NCBI GenBank assembly: GCA_964645765.1
Contig: CAZYBE010000018.1
Span: forward strand, 1-61,227
Origin: CAZGMN01 sp964645765
Lineage (GTDB): Bacteria > Acidobacteriota > Aminicenantia > Aminicenantales > Aminicenantaceae
DNA length: 61,227 bases
Reading direction: 5' to 3'
Shown here: piece after piece, positions 41,439 to 51,620 of the stretch
Position numbering within the stretch: position 1 is the first letter of the stretch
Layout: every line of letters begins with the position of its first letter
Made by a program: the position numbers and the translations under genes
The notes under the pieces: model-generated
Seen by the model: only the letters and a program-made list of their open reading frames with translations
Told to the model about the DNA's origin: nothing
The model's database searches: none

Positions 41439-44213
41439 CTATTTCTCAAAATAGACTGTCACCTCGCCTCCTCGATACAGCTCAATTGACTTATCGAACT
41501 CGACCAGAGATAAATCTTTCGCAGGCTTCAGCTTGGCTGGAACTTCTTTCAGGTTGATAAGGACTCTCTCGGCTGACTTGAAACCATATTCTTTTGAAAC
41601 TCCAAGCTTTGAAAGCTTCAAACTCCCTTCTTCGACTTTTAACCTCAGTTCCTTACCCTTCACCTCAAAACTTCCCCAGCCGCTTCCCGAAGACCAGAAA
41701 CTGAAGAAATCGTCTCGGTTGATTCTTGGTGAAAAGGCGATGAAGCCTGAAACCCCATCATACTGGAAACCTGAAAGGCCGAGAAGCAGCGCCCAGCTGG
41801 CCATGGCCCGGGCATAATGATGGCCGCATTCGAGCTCATCCCAAGGATTGCGGTTAAAGCCCCTGTACCTGTCCCTTGCTGCTTTGACGACAGTCAAACC
41901 CTCCTCAATCAAGCCAGAATAGATTAAAGAGGCAGCCACCTGGTATTCAATCCCTGTCCAGACTTCATCGGAATAGACAAAGGGGAGAGAGGGCCTGGCT
42001 CCCTTTGGCCAGGAACAAAGCAAAAGACCTGCTTCCTCATTCAGGGCATAGACTCTCTGCACGTTGGAGAAGCTGCTCAGGTTTTTGACAAAATTATATT
42101 TGAAGATTGACTCCATGGCTTTATCGACATGATCCTTGTCGAGGATATACCCCAACCCTGCAACATGTGCCAGATACTGGCCGAGAAGCTGGTCGGATAA
42201 GCATCCTTCTCCATACTGATACTTGGGAACGACCTCTCCCTTACCCAGTGTTTCTTTCTTCCCTCCAGGGGATTCCTTCGCCTTGCAGGAAGGATTATCA
42301 CAGCTTTTTTCAGGGGAGCGCAAATGCTCGGGGACAACGAGCCCTTCCATGACCGTAACCTTCTGGACATAGTATTCGCCATTCCACAGGAGCCTGTCGT
42401 ATTCTTTCGAGCCTTTCTCATAAAGCGCAAGGTACTCTCCCGCCTTTTTCTTTTCTCCAAGAGCCTCAGCCATCTCAGCCGAAGCTTTAAGGGCAGCTAA
42501 ATAAAGCGCTCCGGTCATGGTATTCGGGCCATAAAATTCGATGTCGTAAGTGTTGTGCTGCTCAGCTTCCATGACTCCGTCTTTATCCGGGTCCCAGGGC
42601 AGGGTGAGCTCTTGCTTCTGCCATTCAAAGTTCTTGTCCACCTCCCCCACTCCTTTCCAGGCAAATTCGAGGCCGGCTTTGACCTTAGGCCAGAGCTTCC
42701 TGAGCCATTCCATATCTCCGCAGAGTTTCCATTCCCGGTAAACCCTGACGATGTTTCCCATCTGCCCGTCCGCGCAGGGCTTAAAAGTCCACCAGTAGTC
42801 GCCAAGCGGGATGAGTGTCCGGAAAACCTGATATCCATTCGAAAAAGTGTTATGGAGGAAATCCGTTTCTCTCACCGACCTTTCAAGGCAAGGAAAAAGA
42901 TAGGCCAGCGTTTGTTCATAGTTCCAGACATGGGTGCAGTTCATCGGACAGCAGCCCGAATCATCGCTCAGACCCTCAAAACCGAAAAGCTTTCCGTCCT
43001 CGGTGCACAGCACCAGGTTTGTTTTGAGCGAAGATGCCTGCGAGGAGAGGGCGTCGATGACATAGGAAGGATAGGTCGAGCGAAAGAGAATGTCGTGGAA
43101 CTTCTTTGTCTCCTGGTAGAGCTCTTTTTCATTCTCGAGAAAATAACGGGCAACCTCCCAGGCGTCGTTGAATCTTGTGGCATAAAAATTCTTGAATTTT
43201 TTGCCCCGCACCTCCTCTTCCCTGTTCCAGTAATTCTCTCTGGTGGGAAAGTACCAGGTCAGGTAAAAAGGAATGGCTTTCTCCTCTCCGGGATTAAGTT
43301 TGATGTGAACCAAAAGAGTGGCAACATCGCTGCGCCCTTCCTCTGACTCTCCGCTCTCGGCTATAACTTTGAGCCGCCCGTCATCAGCGAAATCATCCCA
43401 GAAGATGTGAGCGTCATCCCACCACCCTCCTCTGTACCATCTTGTCTGGACATCGATATCTTTCTCGGAGGTGACAAAGGCGATGCTGCCGTAATCTGTG
43501 GACTCGACATCAGCTCTGTTCGTGCCCATCTTGATTCCTCTGAATCTTCCATCAGCGATATACTGGTTCAGGTTCTTTCCAAAACCTTTCCGGCCGCTTT
43601 TATCCACTGTCTTTATGGGATTGAGCATGCTGAAAGCCAGAGAAACATTAACCATGGAATCTCTATTATTCTTAATCTTCCAGTTAAAGATTGCCGCCGG
43701 AATCCCGCTCTTCTCTGGTGAGAGAGGAATGAAAGGGTTGTAGGCTTCCAACTCCACGCTCACCGGCACAGCATTGTCTTCGAACACCAGATAAGCAAAA
43801 GGAAATTCCCCTCTGAATCTTGTTTCTTTGAAGCGGGAAACACCGGGAAGCTGGTTCCTGGGAATTCCCATCCATGCCACGTAGGGAGGAATGAGCTCCC
43901 GCTCCAACATCCTGGCCACAGCTTCTTTCCCTTCCTCTTTAGCCCAGATGGAGAAAAAGGTGAATTCAGGGCTTTTCCCCTTATCAGGCTTGTTAAAAAT
44001 CTCAAGCTCCCTGATCTCGCCTCTTCCTCCAAGAGTGATGTTTCCTGTGCCCAGCCCTCCGATGGGAAAGGCAATGGTGTTCAGCTCCTGTCCCCTAAAT
44101 TCTTTGATTTTCCCTGATTCATAGGGCTTCTCTTTTTCATACACTCCGCCACCGCCAAAGACAAAGTTCGCTATGATTGAGAACCCAAAAAAATAAAAAA
44201 CGAATCTTCTCAT
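41439..44213 (-). CDS. GH116-family glycosidase (bile-acid beta-glucosidase/GBA2-like)
   Basis: 924 residues with a signal peptide. It has the GH116 two-domain layout: an N-terminal beta domain (GLGTGNITLGGRGE) and a C-terminal alpha/alpha barrel. The expected nucleophile is E433 in THVWNYEQ and the acid/base is D557 in HNTYDIEFYGPN, both conserved. Substrates of the family are beta-glucosides, beta-xylosides and N-acetylglucosaminides. It is probably periplasmic. AGGGGG precedes the ATG. It is separated from the GH3 gene by two small genes and an inverted-repeat element. Confidence 0.92.
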   Translation of the reverse strand: MRRFVFYFFGFSIIANFVFGGGGVYEKEKPYESGKIKEFRGQELNTIAFPIGGLGTGNITLGGRGEIRELEIFNKPDKGKSPEFTFFSIWAKEEGKEAVARMLERELIPPYVAWMGIPRNQLPGVSRFKETRFRGEFPFAYLVFEDNAVPVSVELEAYNPFIPLSPEKSGIPAAIFNWKIKNNRDSMVNVSLAFSMLNPIKTVDKSGRKGFGKNLNQYIADGRFRGIKMGTNRADVESTDYGSIAFVTSEKDIDVQTRWYRGGWWDDAHIFWDDFADDGRLKVIAESGESEEGRSDVATLLVHIKLNPGEEKAIPFYLTWYFPTRENYWNREEEVRGKKFKNFYATRFNDAWEVARYFLENEKELYQETKKFHDILFRSTYPSYVIDALSSQASSLKTNLVLCTEDGKLFGFEGLSDDSGCCPMNCTHVWNYEQTLAYLFPCLERSVRETDFLHNTFSNGYQVFRTLIPLGDYWWTFKPCADGQMGNIVRVYREWKLCGDMEWLRKLWPKVKAGLEFAWKGVGEVDKNFEWQKQELTLPWDPDKDGVMEAEQHNTYDIEFYGPNTMTGALYLAALKASAEMAEALGEKKKAGEYLALYEKGSKEYDRLLWNGEYYVQKVTVMEGLVVPEHLRSPEKSCDNPSCKAKESPGGKKETLGKGEVVPKYQYGEGCLSDQLLGQYLAHVAGLGYILDKDHVDKAMESIFKYNFVKNLSSFSNVQRVYALNEEAGLLLCSWPKGARPSLPFVYSDEVWTGIEYQVAASLIYSGLIEEGLTVVKAARDRYRGFNRNPWDELECGHHYARAMASWALLLGLSGFQYDGVSGFIAFSPRINRDDFFSFWSSGSGWGSFEVKGKELRLKVEEGSLKLSKLGVSKEYGFKSAERVLINLKEVPAKLKPAKDLSLVEFDKSIELYRGGEVTVYFEK

Positions 44214-44360
44214 GTTTCCCCCTGAAATAATTTTTTTTAGCGCTCACTGCTCTCCGTTTTTAGAGCTTATAACAAAGCAAATTCCATATGTCAAACAGAT
44301 AGGAGGCAGCGTCACGGAAAAAATGCTTTTGAATAGACAGGACGATAAGGTGGAATTTAT

Positions 44361-45641
44361 CTAATCGGCAAAATAGCCGGCACGGTGAGCGATTCTATAA
44401 TCGCTATTCTTCACCTTCACCTTTATCTCCCTGAAGCTTGCATCTTTTTTATAGCTTTCGGGTGAATAATAAAGGAGATAATAGTTCTCAGAAGAATTAA
44501 GGGCCTTTTTAAACAAAGAGGCAGGGTTAGCAGCACTATCCGAAAATCCACCAGTGGCCTGCGCCATTTCATTAAAGGCGACGTAGATATCCTCAGACTG
44601 CTCCTCCATTTTAACTCCGTAAATATGCTTTACCGGTGTGGTGATAAACAGAAAATGAATAGAGACTGAGGAATCAGCATAGGCCTTTTTCAGCTGATTA
44701 ATATCGATATTGATATCTCTTCTGTAAAAGTCAAAAATTCCAGTCACAGTATGAAGCACATTCGGTCGGTCTTGGTAGAGGCTTATGTATTGGTTCAATA
44801 TCCTTGGCTCCACTTTGGGAATAAATTCTCTTTCGTAAAAGACAAAAACATACTTCTGGCCTTCCTTGTTTTTTAAAATTTTTGCGAACTCTAAGAATTT
44901 CTGGTAATCAATTTTTCTTATATTATCTAATTGACTCAAAAGGTCAGCATACCGGGTGAGTTGCTCATCAAGGGACAAGTTTTCATAGGCGTTGCTGCTG
45001 AATTCGTCAAGATTTCTGATGACGGTTTGAGGCTGATAGAGATCGGTTATGGAGGTAGCCCCAGACCCGGTTGTCGCTCCTCCCCCCGATTGAAAGGAGC
45101 TGCAAAGAGAGCGCGCCAGTTGCGTCATATCTTCTATCGTGTCCCTGTATTCGGAACTCCCGACCAGGGCATCCTTTCTCAGGATTCCTTTGAGTTGATT
45201 GACAACCCTTTCTTTTGATATGAATTCAAACGTTCGGCTCTTCAACCTGTAGGTTTTCATCGGCGAGATAATTGTCAGAGTGTCATCAGGCGCGGCAACA
45301 TTCTGGACAAAATAATTCACGGCTTCTCCAATTTTCGATGTATACTCAGATATCTCAAAAAAGAGATAAAAATCTCTTGAAGTAATCGGGGAAAACCTCC
45401 TCTTCTCCTCCCTCCTTTCTATGCTCTTCTTTTTCACAAGATAAACGGCTTCAATCTTCTGGGGAATGCCATTCTCAAAAATCTCAAAGTCGTTTATGGA
45501 TAAATTATCGATAAATTGGCTTCCTTTAAAAACTCTTACCGGGACTTCAACATTGACGACAAATGTCTCCTCAGAAATCTGTTGAGAGAAAAGCGAAACA
45601 CCAACGATTAAAAAGGCAGCCAAAAATAATACCTTTTTCAT
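44361..45641 (-). CDS. Secreted VWFA-related protein (acidobacterial type)
   Basis: 426 residues from ATG 45641 (MKKVLFLAAF), preceded by GAGGGG; the upstream extension is rejected. The signal peptide ends near LFSQQ. The N-terminal strand region FIDNLSINDFEIFENGIPQK and the C-terminal SPESYKKDASFREIKVKVK are the signatures of the VWFA-related acidobacterial domain family. The classical DxSxS metal site is replaced (YLFFEISEY), so metal-dependent adhesion is doubtful. Role unknown, probably extracytoplasmic protein interaction. Confidence 0.85.
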   Translation of the reverse strand: MKKVLFLAAFLIVGVSLFSQQISEETFVVNVEVPVRVFKGSQFIDNLSINDFEIFENGIPQKIEAVYLVKKKSIERREEKRRFSPITSRDFYLFFEISEYTSKIGEAVNYFVQNVAAPDDTLTIISPMKTYRLKSRTFEFISKERVVNQLKGILRKDALVGSSEYRDTIEDMTQLARSLCSSFQSGGGATTGSGATSITDLYQPQTVIRNLDEFSSNAYENLSLDEQLTRYADLLSQLDNIRKIDYQKFLEFAKILKNKEGQKYVFVFYEREFIPKVEPRILNQYISLYQDRPNVLHTVTGIFDFYRRDINIDINQLKKAYADSSVSIHFLFITTPVKHIYGVKMEEQSEDIYVAFNEMAQATGGFSDSAANPASLFKKALNSSENYYLLYYSPESYKKDASFREIKVKVKNSDYRIAHRAGYFAD

Positions 45642-45745
45642 CTTTCCCCTCGTTCTATCTTTAATAGCAGAGAATAAAATTAATGTCAAATGAGTCTCTC
45701 ATGGAAATTCCGTCGCCGTGAGATTTTTATTTTAAAGAAAATTCT

Positions 45746-46273
45746 TTATTTTCCACTCGGAATCAAAAACTTCTGAGGAGTTAAATCCATATTCACGAAA
45801 TTATCAGCTTCGTCAACAAGCTTCTGAGAGCTTGACTTGCCGAAAGCTATGACCTCGACATAGCAGCCCAGGGCGTGCTTGAGATGCTGGACCAAAGGCA
45901 CGAAATCTCCATCGCCGCTGACAAGGACGATGGCATCAAGCTTCGGGGCGAGCTCTATCATATCCATGGCGATACCAATGTCCCAGTCTCCCTTCTTGGC
46001 TCCTCCATAAAAGACCTGGAGGTCCTTGGCTTTAACTTCATAGCCCAGGCTCTTGAGCACCTCGAAAAAATTGCTCTCATCCTTGACATCGGCCTTGATC
46101 ACGTAGGCCATGGCCCGGATCAGATTCCTGCCCCGAACAGCTTGATCAAGCAGCGTTTTGAAATTGACCTTGGACTTGTAGATATATCTGGCAGAGTAGT
46201 ACATATTCTGAACATCGATAAAGACCCCGACTCTTTGTTCCTTGAAAAGATTCAAATTTCTTTTTTTTCTCAT
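45746..46273 (-). CDS. NYN-domain (LabA/DUF88-type) putative RNase
   Basis: 175 residues from ATG 46273, with GAGAG upstream. The PIN-like fold has the acidic residues of the family: VGVFIDVQNMYYS, then KGDWDIGIAMDM and VSGDGDFVPLVQHL. NYN proteins are metal-dependent ribonucleases. It stands alone on the minus strand, divergent from the large kinase. The target RNA is unknown. Confidence 0.88.
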   Translation of the reverse strand: MRKKRNLNLFKEQRVGVFIDVQNMYYSARYIYKSKVNFKTLLDQAVRGRNLIRAMAYVIKADVKDESNFFEVLKSLGYEVKAKDLQVFYGGAKKGDWDIGIAMDMIELAPKLDAIVLVSGDGDFVPLVQHLKHALGCYVEVIAFGKSSSQKLVDEADNFVNMDLTPQKFLIPSGK

Positions 46274-46470
46274 CTTCAATCTCTCTTCTCCCTCACTTCA
46301 ACCAACCCTTTGGCCTTTTTAAGCATACAGTAAAGAAAATCGTGCTGTCAAAAGATTTGTTGCCCACATCTCGAGCCTGGCATTAGATCATCGGGAATTC
46401 CGGGATGCTTCATTTTAATTCTTCTGTGAATGAAAGAAGGATATTTTTTTGCTGGAAAACTTGACTGAAT

Positions 46471-46499
46471 TTGACTCTTTCCTTTTTAATTGCTATCCT
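46471..46499 (+). promoter_or_regulatory. Promoter of the kinase-TPR gene
   Basis: TTGACT (46471-46476), a 17-base spacer, and TATCCT (46494-46499), 24 bases before the ATG. Confidence 0.5.
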
Positions 46500-46523
46500 C
46501 TTGCCACATAAAAAGAAGACATA

Positions 46524-49500
46524 ATGAAAATAAAATGCCCTAAATGCCACACCGAGAATCCTTCTGATTCCAAATACTGCAAGGAGTGCGCAACCCCTCT
46601 TCCTTCTTCTGAGGAAATCCCTTTTTCTCACACCAAGACTCTTGAAACACCGAAAGAAGAACTAACCACCGGCGCAACTTTTGGCGGAAGATACCAGATT
46701 ATCGAAGAGCTGGGAAAGGGCGGTATGGGAAAAGTCTATAAAGCTCTGGATACAAGGATTCAGGAGAAGATTGCCCTGAAGCTTATCAAGCCAGAAATTG
46801 CTTCTGACAGAAAGACCATCGAGCGCTTCAGCAATGAGCTGAAGATGGCCCGCAAGATTTCCCAAAGGAATGTCTGCCGCATGTATGACCTGGGTGAGGA
46901 GAAGGGCAGCCACTACATCACCATGGAATTCGTGCCTGGTGAGGATTTACACCGGTTAATCAGAAAAGTAGGGCAATTCAGTGCCGGGAAGACAATTTCC
47001 ATAGCCAAGCAGGTCTGTGAGGGCTTGGCCGAGGCTCACCGCTTGAAGGTTGTGCATCGAGATTTAAAGCCGCAGAACATCATGGTTGATGAAGAGGGAA
47101 ATGTTCGAATCATGGATTTCGGCATCGCTCGCTCCATCAAAGCAGAGGGAATAACAGGCGCCGGGGTGATGATCGGAACGCCGGAGTATATGTCGCCGGA
47201 GCAGGCTGAAGTGAAGGACGTCGACCACCGGTCTGACATCTATTCCCTGGGAGTCATCCTCTATGAAATGGTAACAGGGCGTTTGCCCTTTGAAGGCGAA
47301 ACTCCCTTGGCCATAGCCATGAAGCACAAGAGCGAGACGCCTCAAGACCCCAAAAAGCTCAACCCACAGCTCCCTCAGGAAATCAGCCGGGTGATTCTCA
47401 AGTGCCTGGAAAAGGATAAAGAGAAAAGGTATCAGAGCGCTGAGGAAATTTTTAATGAACTGACGGCCATAGAAAAAGGCATACCCACAACAGAGAGAGT
47501 CATTCTGCCAAAAAAGCCTATCACTTCGAGAGAAATCACCGTGACAATCGGTTTGAAAAAGCTCTTCATCCCGGCCTTGGTCATTATCGGAGTTGCGGCC
47601 ATCGCAGTGGCTGTGTGGCAGTTGATTCCCGCCAAAAAAATTTCGCCCACATCAATAGCCGTGATCAGCTTCGAAAATCAGACCGGGGATAGGTCTTACG
47701 ACTATCTCCAAAAAGCCATACCCAATCTTCTGATCACAAGCCTTGAGCAGTCCAAATACCTCCAGGTCACCACCTGGGAGCGGATGCATGACCTCCTCCG
47801 GCAAATCGGCAAAGAGGATGTGGAAGCCATTGATAGAGAATTGGGCTTCGAGCTGTGCCGAACGGATGGCGTGAAGGCCATTGTCCTGGGGAGCTTTGTT
47901 AAAGCCGGGGATATGTTCGCTACAGACGCTAAAGTTCTGGATGTTAAAACCAAGAAAATTTTAAAGAGCACGAGCTCAAAAGGCGATGGAGTCAGGAGCA
48001 TACTGGAAAGACAAATTGGTGAGCTGAGCAAAGAAATCTCTCGAGGTCTGGGAATATCTGAACAAAAGATTGAGCCCGCTCAAGTTCAGGTTGCTGATTT
48101 CACCACCAATTCCATAGATGCCTATCGATATTTTTTAAACGGAAGGGACGAGTACGAAAAATTCTATTATAATGACTCCCGCAAATCTCTAGAAAAGGCG
48201 GTTGAGCTTGACCCGAACTTTGCTGTGGCTTATCTCTATCTTGCCCGTGCCTACGGGGATTTGGGTATGAGCAGGCTGAGAAAAGAAGCTTATGAAAAAG
48301 CCAAGGCTTTATCTCAGAAGGCCTCAGATAAAGAAAGACTCTATATAGAAGCACAATACACCCTTTCTGTAGAGAATGATCGGGAAAAATATTTCCGTAT
48401 TTACCAGCAGATGGCCCAGAAATATCCCAAGGAGAAACAGGTTCATTATAACCTGGGTTTCTATTATGACATTAATAGAATTTTCGATAAAGCCATCGAA
48501 GAGTACAACAGGGCTTTAGAGCTCGACCCAAACTATGGATATGCCCTGAACCAGGTTGCCTATATATACACGGACTTGGGGAATTATGAGAAGGCTATTG
48601 AGTATTTTAAAAAATATGCGGCTATCTCACCAGGAGATGCCAACCCCTTGGATTCCATGGCTGAGCTCTATTTCCGCATGGGAAGGCTTGATGAATCCAT
48701 AGCCAAATACAAAGAAGCACTAGAGGTCAAGCCCGATTTTTTTGATACTTACTGGAGGATTGGATACATTTTTTCTTTGAAGGAAAATTATGCCGAAGCC
48801 ATGAAATGGGTCGACCAGGGGATTACCATGGCCCCGACTCAAGGCGCGAAAGGAAGCGGATATTTTTGGAAAAGTTTCTTTCACTATTGGCTTGGAAGCC
48901 AAGCAAAAAGCCTTGATGACCTTAAGATAGTTGAGAGTTTGGCAGAAGAAGTCGAAAGCGAGGGAAGAAAAGCTTCTGTCGATTGGATAATGGGTTGGAT
49001 TCTGAGCGATAGGGGGGAGTTTGAAAAAAGCCGAATGCGCTTTAAAAGCTGGCATGATTATTATTTAAAAATCAGGCCTAAAGACATAATAGATATTACA
49101 GCTCTATCTAGTATTTATCTTGGATTAATGGACTTGAAGGAAGGGAAAATTGATTCTGCAAAATCAAGGGTGGCAGAGATAAAATCGCAGTTCCCAAATA
49201 CCCATGCCTCTTATAGGAATTTTATACAGATTGGCTATGACATTCTCCAGGGAGAAGCTCTGCTCGCAGAAGGCTCTGTGGAGAAAGCTATCGCTCACCT
49301 GGAAAAGGCTCCGCCTCTGGCAAAGCCTCCTAATTTGCAGTTAATTCTTCCTTTCAACGCGCCATTTTTCAAGGATGTGCTGGCAAGGGCTTATGCGCAG
49401 AAGGGTGAGCTCGACAAAGCTATCGCGGAATACGAACGATTGATTACATTCGACCCTGAGAGCGAAGGCCGCTGTCTCATCCATCCCCTCTACCATTACC

Positions 49501-49649
49501 GACTGGCCAAGCTATACCAGGAAAAAGGCTTGAAGGAAAAAGCCAAAGAGCAATACCAGAAATTCCTCGAGCTCTGGAAGGATGCTGACTCGGGAACACC
49601 TGAGGTTGAGGATGCCAGGAAGAGGCTTGCAGCGCTAAAAGGCCTGTAA
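46524..49649 (+). CDS. Membrane Ser/Thr protein kinase with zinc ribbon, TolB-like and TPR domains
   Basis: 1041 residues. Order: zinc ribbon (C5, C8, C19, C22); Hanks-type kinase about 56-315 with GKGGMGKVY, catalytic K86, HRD at 178-180, DFG at 198-200 and GTPEYMSPEQ; a membrane helix about 345-365; an outside TolB/FlgO-like domain (ISPTSIAVISFENQTGDRSY); then about ten TPR-like repeats to the end (KAIEEYNRALELDPNYGYAL and others). All catalytic residues are present. This build is typical of Acidobacteria and Aminicenantes. It probably senses an extracytoplasmic partner through the TPRs and phosphorylates cytoplasmic targets. Confidence 0.93.
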   Translation: MKIKCPKCHTENPSDSKYCKECATPLPSSEEIPFSHTKTLETPKEELTTGATFGGRYQIIEELGKGGMGKVYKALDTRIQEKIALKLIKPEIASDRKTIERFSNELKMARKISQRNVCRMYDLGEEKGSHYITMEFVPGEDLHRLIRKVGQFSAGKTISIAKQVCEGLAEAHRLKVVHRDLKPQNIMVDEEGNVRIMDFGIARSIKAEGITGAGVMIGTPEYMSPEQAEVKDVDHRSDIYSLGVILYEMVTGRLPFEGETPLAIAMKHKSETPQDPKKLNPQLPQEISRVILKCLEKDKEKRYQSAEEIFNELTAIEKGIPTTERVILPKKPITSREITVTIGLKKLFIPALVIIGVAAIAVAVWQLIPAKKISPTSIAVISFENQTGDRSYDYLQKAIPNLLITSLEQSKYLQVTTWERMHDLLRQIGKEDVEAIDRELGFELCRTDGVKAIVLGSFVKAGDMFATDAKVLDVKTKKILKSTSSKGDGVRSILERQIGELSKEISRGLGISEQKIEPAQVQVADFTTNSIDAYRYFLNGRDEYEKFYYNDSRKSLEKAVELDPNFAVAYLYLARAYGDLGMSRLRKEAYEKAKALSQKASDKERLYIEAQYTLSVENDREKYFRIYQQMAQKYPKEKQVHYNLGFYYDINRIFDKAIEEYNRALELDPNYGYALNQVAYIYTDLGNYEKAIEYFKKYAAISPGDANPLDSMAELYFRMGRLDESIAKYKEALEVKPDFFDTYWRIGYIFSLKENYAEAMKWVDQGITMAPTQGAKGSGYFWKSFFHYWLGSQAKSLDDLKIVESLAEEVESEGRKASVDWIMGWILSDRGEFEKSRMRFKSWHDYYLKIRPKDIIDITALSSIYLGLMDLKEGKIDSAKSRVAEIKSQFPNTHASYRNFIQIGYDILQGEALLAEGSVEKAIAHLEKAPPLAKPPNLQLILPFNAPFFKDVLARAYAQKGELDKAIAEYERLITFDPESEGRCLIHPLYHYRLAKLYQEKGLKEKAKEQYQKFLELWKDADSGTPEVEDARKRLAALKGL

Positions 49650-49714
49650 TATTTTCTAATCGACCTGCAATTTTCTATACTTTCCACCCGAATCGTGGTA
49701 TTTTAATATAAGCA

Positions 49715-50061
49715 ATGAGGACGCGAACCATCAGCAAGGATCAAGTCCTGCAGTTTGCAATTCCAGCAGCCTTCTTCCTGTTCGCAGTCTGGCTCCTTTC
49801 GCCCTTTTTCAAGATTGGGCCAGAAGATTACGCCCATGCCCAACTCAACGTCTACCGTCTCAGCCTCGGACTTTTGATCCTGCTGAGCATTCTGGGAAAG
49901 CTCGCCTTCGACATCTTCTTCCCCCAGGGAATTGCCCAGAAAGTTTCCACCCTGAAATCTGTGGCCCTTATCATCTATGCCTTTTTGATCCTTGTCTTCA
50001 TCCTTTATGTCCTCGTCCAGGCTGCTGGCCTTTACCTTCAGAGCAGCGACCGTTTGGACCA
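49715..50061 (+). CDS. Integral membrane protein, 3' end lost in a scaffold gap
   Basis: The visible 115 residues hold three hydrophobic segments (about 14-30, 48-68, 84-108) separated by short polar loops, with a basic N-terminus MRTRTISKDQ. I do not recognise a family. The frame runs into the 100-N gap at 50062, so length and C-terminus are unknown. It lies 65 bases after the kinase gene on the same strand. Confidence 0.55.
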
Positions 50062-50161
50062 NNNNNNNNNNNNNNNNNNNNNNNNNNNNNNNNNNNNNNN
50101 NNNNNNNNNNNNNNNNNNNNNNNNNNNNNNNNNNNNNNNNNNNNNNNNNNNNNNNNNNNNN
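50062..50161. other. Scaffold gap of 100 N
   Basis: A run of exactly 100 N, the default size used when the true gap length is unknown. The bases on the two sides are not repeats of each other, so, unlike the gap at 54596, missing sequence is likely. Confidence 0.95.
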
Positions 50162-50205
50162 TTCTTTTTTAATGTAACCTTTTCCTTTTAAGGAAGTCTT
50201 AATAA

Positions 50206-50793
50206 ATGAAAAACAATAAATTTGGAATACCCGAAGTGAATTCAATACCGGACAATCAAGCCATGAAAGAAGTCAGTGAAGGAAAAGTGGAAAAGCTGGC
50301 CATTCTCTTCGAGCGGCACCACGTTCCCCTCTACAACTTTTTCCTGCGCCTAACCGGGAACCGGAGTGTCAGCGAGGACCTGGTGCAGGAGGTCTTCTTA
50401 CGAATTCTCAAGTACCGCCAGACATACCAGGGACAGGGCAAGTTCACGATCTGGATGTACCAAATTGCTCGCAACACCCACATTGACCATTTGAGGAAGA
50501 GAAAAGAAGAGGTTCCTCTCGAGGACCAGTGGGACGAAGCCGTGAGCGCGGGCCTCTCCCCTGTAGAGAAGATGGAGTTGACCCAGGACATTGTTCTTCT
50601 CCACAAGGCGCTCGCCCGGCTTCCTGTGAAAAAGAGGGAAGTCCTGATTCTCAGCCGCTTCCAGAACCTAAAATACACAGAGATTGCCGAGCTATTCGGC
50701 TGTCATACGGGAACGGTCAAAGCTAATGTCCACCGCGCAACCAAAGAGCTTTCGAAAATATATTTTGAACTATCAGGAGAAATGGTCTCATGA
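50206..50793 (+). CDS. ECF-type RNA polymerase sigma factor
   Basis: 195 residues. Region 2 (LYNFFLRLTGNRSVSEDLVQEVFLRILK and FTIWMYQIARNTHIDHLR) and region 4 (LPVKKREVLILSRFQNLKYT and AELFGCHTGTVKANVHRA) are complete, and there is no region 3. AAGGAAG precedes the ATG. The stop overlaps the start of the zinc-finger anti-sigma gene (ATGA), the normal pairing. It probably controls its own operon, including the two DUF4097 genes. Confidence 0.93.
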   Translation: MKNNKFGIPEVNSIPDNQAMKEVSEGKVEKLAILFERHHVPLYNFFLRLTGNRSVSEDLVQEVFLRILKYRQTYQGQGKFTIWMYQIARNTHIDHLRKRKEEVPLEDQWDEAVSAGLSPVEKMELTQDIVLLHKALARLPVKKREVLILSRFQNLKYTEIAELFGCHTGTVKANVHRATKELSKIYFELSGEMVS

Positions 50794-51608
50794 AATGCAA
50801 AGATATAAGAGAAAAATTTCTTGATTTTTTAACCGGAGAGATAGAGGAAATATCCAAAGAGGAAGTGGAGAGCCACATCAGTGCCTGCACCTCATGCCGG
50901 GAGGAGCTGGAGGGCCTGAGCGAAATCTGGACAAAGCTCGGTGTGCTTCCCGAAGAAAAGCCCAGCAAGACGCTCCGCACCCGCTTTTACGACAAGCTCC
51001 AGGCCTACAAGCAGGGAATCGAGCGCGACAAGGCAAAGCCCGGACTGGGCGAAATTCTTAAAGCCTGGTTCAGCAGGTTGTGGCCAAGACATCCAGCATG
51101 GCAGCTTGTCTTCTCCCTTGTGCTTCTCTTTGCAGGACTCGCTGCAGGCTATTTCCTTAACTTTAATGGAAAAAGAGACAGCGAAATGGTTCAGCTTCGC
51201 CAGGATGTCCAGAATATCCGTCAAACTCTGGCTGTCTCTTTACTTGACCAGCCTTCTCCAAGCGAGCGGCTGAGAGGAGTCAGCCTGAGCTATAGCCTGG
51301 AAAAGCCAGGAGAAAGAATCCTTGAGGCCCTCCTCAACACCCTGAACAACGACTCCAACATCAATGTCCGTCTGGCAGCCGCCGATGCTTTATATCTTTT
51401 TTACCAGAATTCAGCCGTCAAAGAAGGCCTCATCCATTCTCTTTCGCTCCAAACTTCTCCACTTGTCCAGGCCGCGCTCATTGACCTGATGGTCAGCATG
51501 CGCGAAAGGCAGGCCGTTGACTCCCTCAAGCGACTTCTAGCAGATGAGAAGCTCAATCCTGATGTCAAGCAAAAAGCTGAGCAGGGCATTCAGCAGCTCA
51601 GCTTTTAG
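50790..51608 (+). CDS. Membrane anti-sigma factor with zf-HC2 domain and HEAT repeats
   Basis: 272 residues. The N-terminal anti-sigma zinc finger has HISACTSC after an early Cys (C3). A membrane helix lies at about 109-130. The outside part ends in HEAT-like repeats (about 175-270, INVRLAAADALYLFYQ and VQAALIDLMVSMRERQAVDS). It should hold the ECF sigma factor inactive at the membrane, with the HEAT part as the sensor. HEAT repeats fused to an anti-sigma factor are unusual outside this group. Confidence 0.88.
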   Translation: MKCKDIREKFLDFLTGEIEEISKEEVESHISACTSCREELEGLSEIWTKLGVLPEEKPSKTLRTRFYDKLQAYKQGIERDKAKPGLGEILKAWFSRLWPRHPAWQLVFSLVLLFAGLAAGYFLNFNGKRDSEMVQLRQDVQNIRQTLAVSLLDQPSPSERLRGVSLSYSLEKPGERILEALLNTLNNDSNINVRLAAADALYLFYQNSAVKEGLIHSLSLQTSPLVQAALIDLMVSMRERQAVDSLKRLLADEKLNPDVKQKAEQGIQQLSF

Positions 51609-51620
51609 AAGGAGACCATC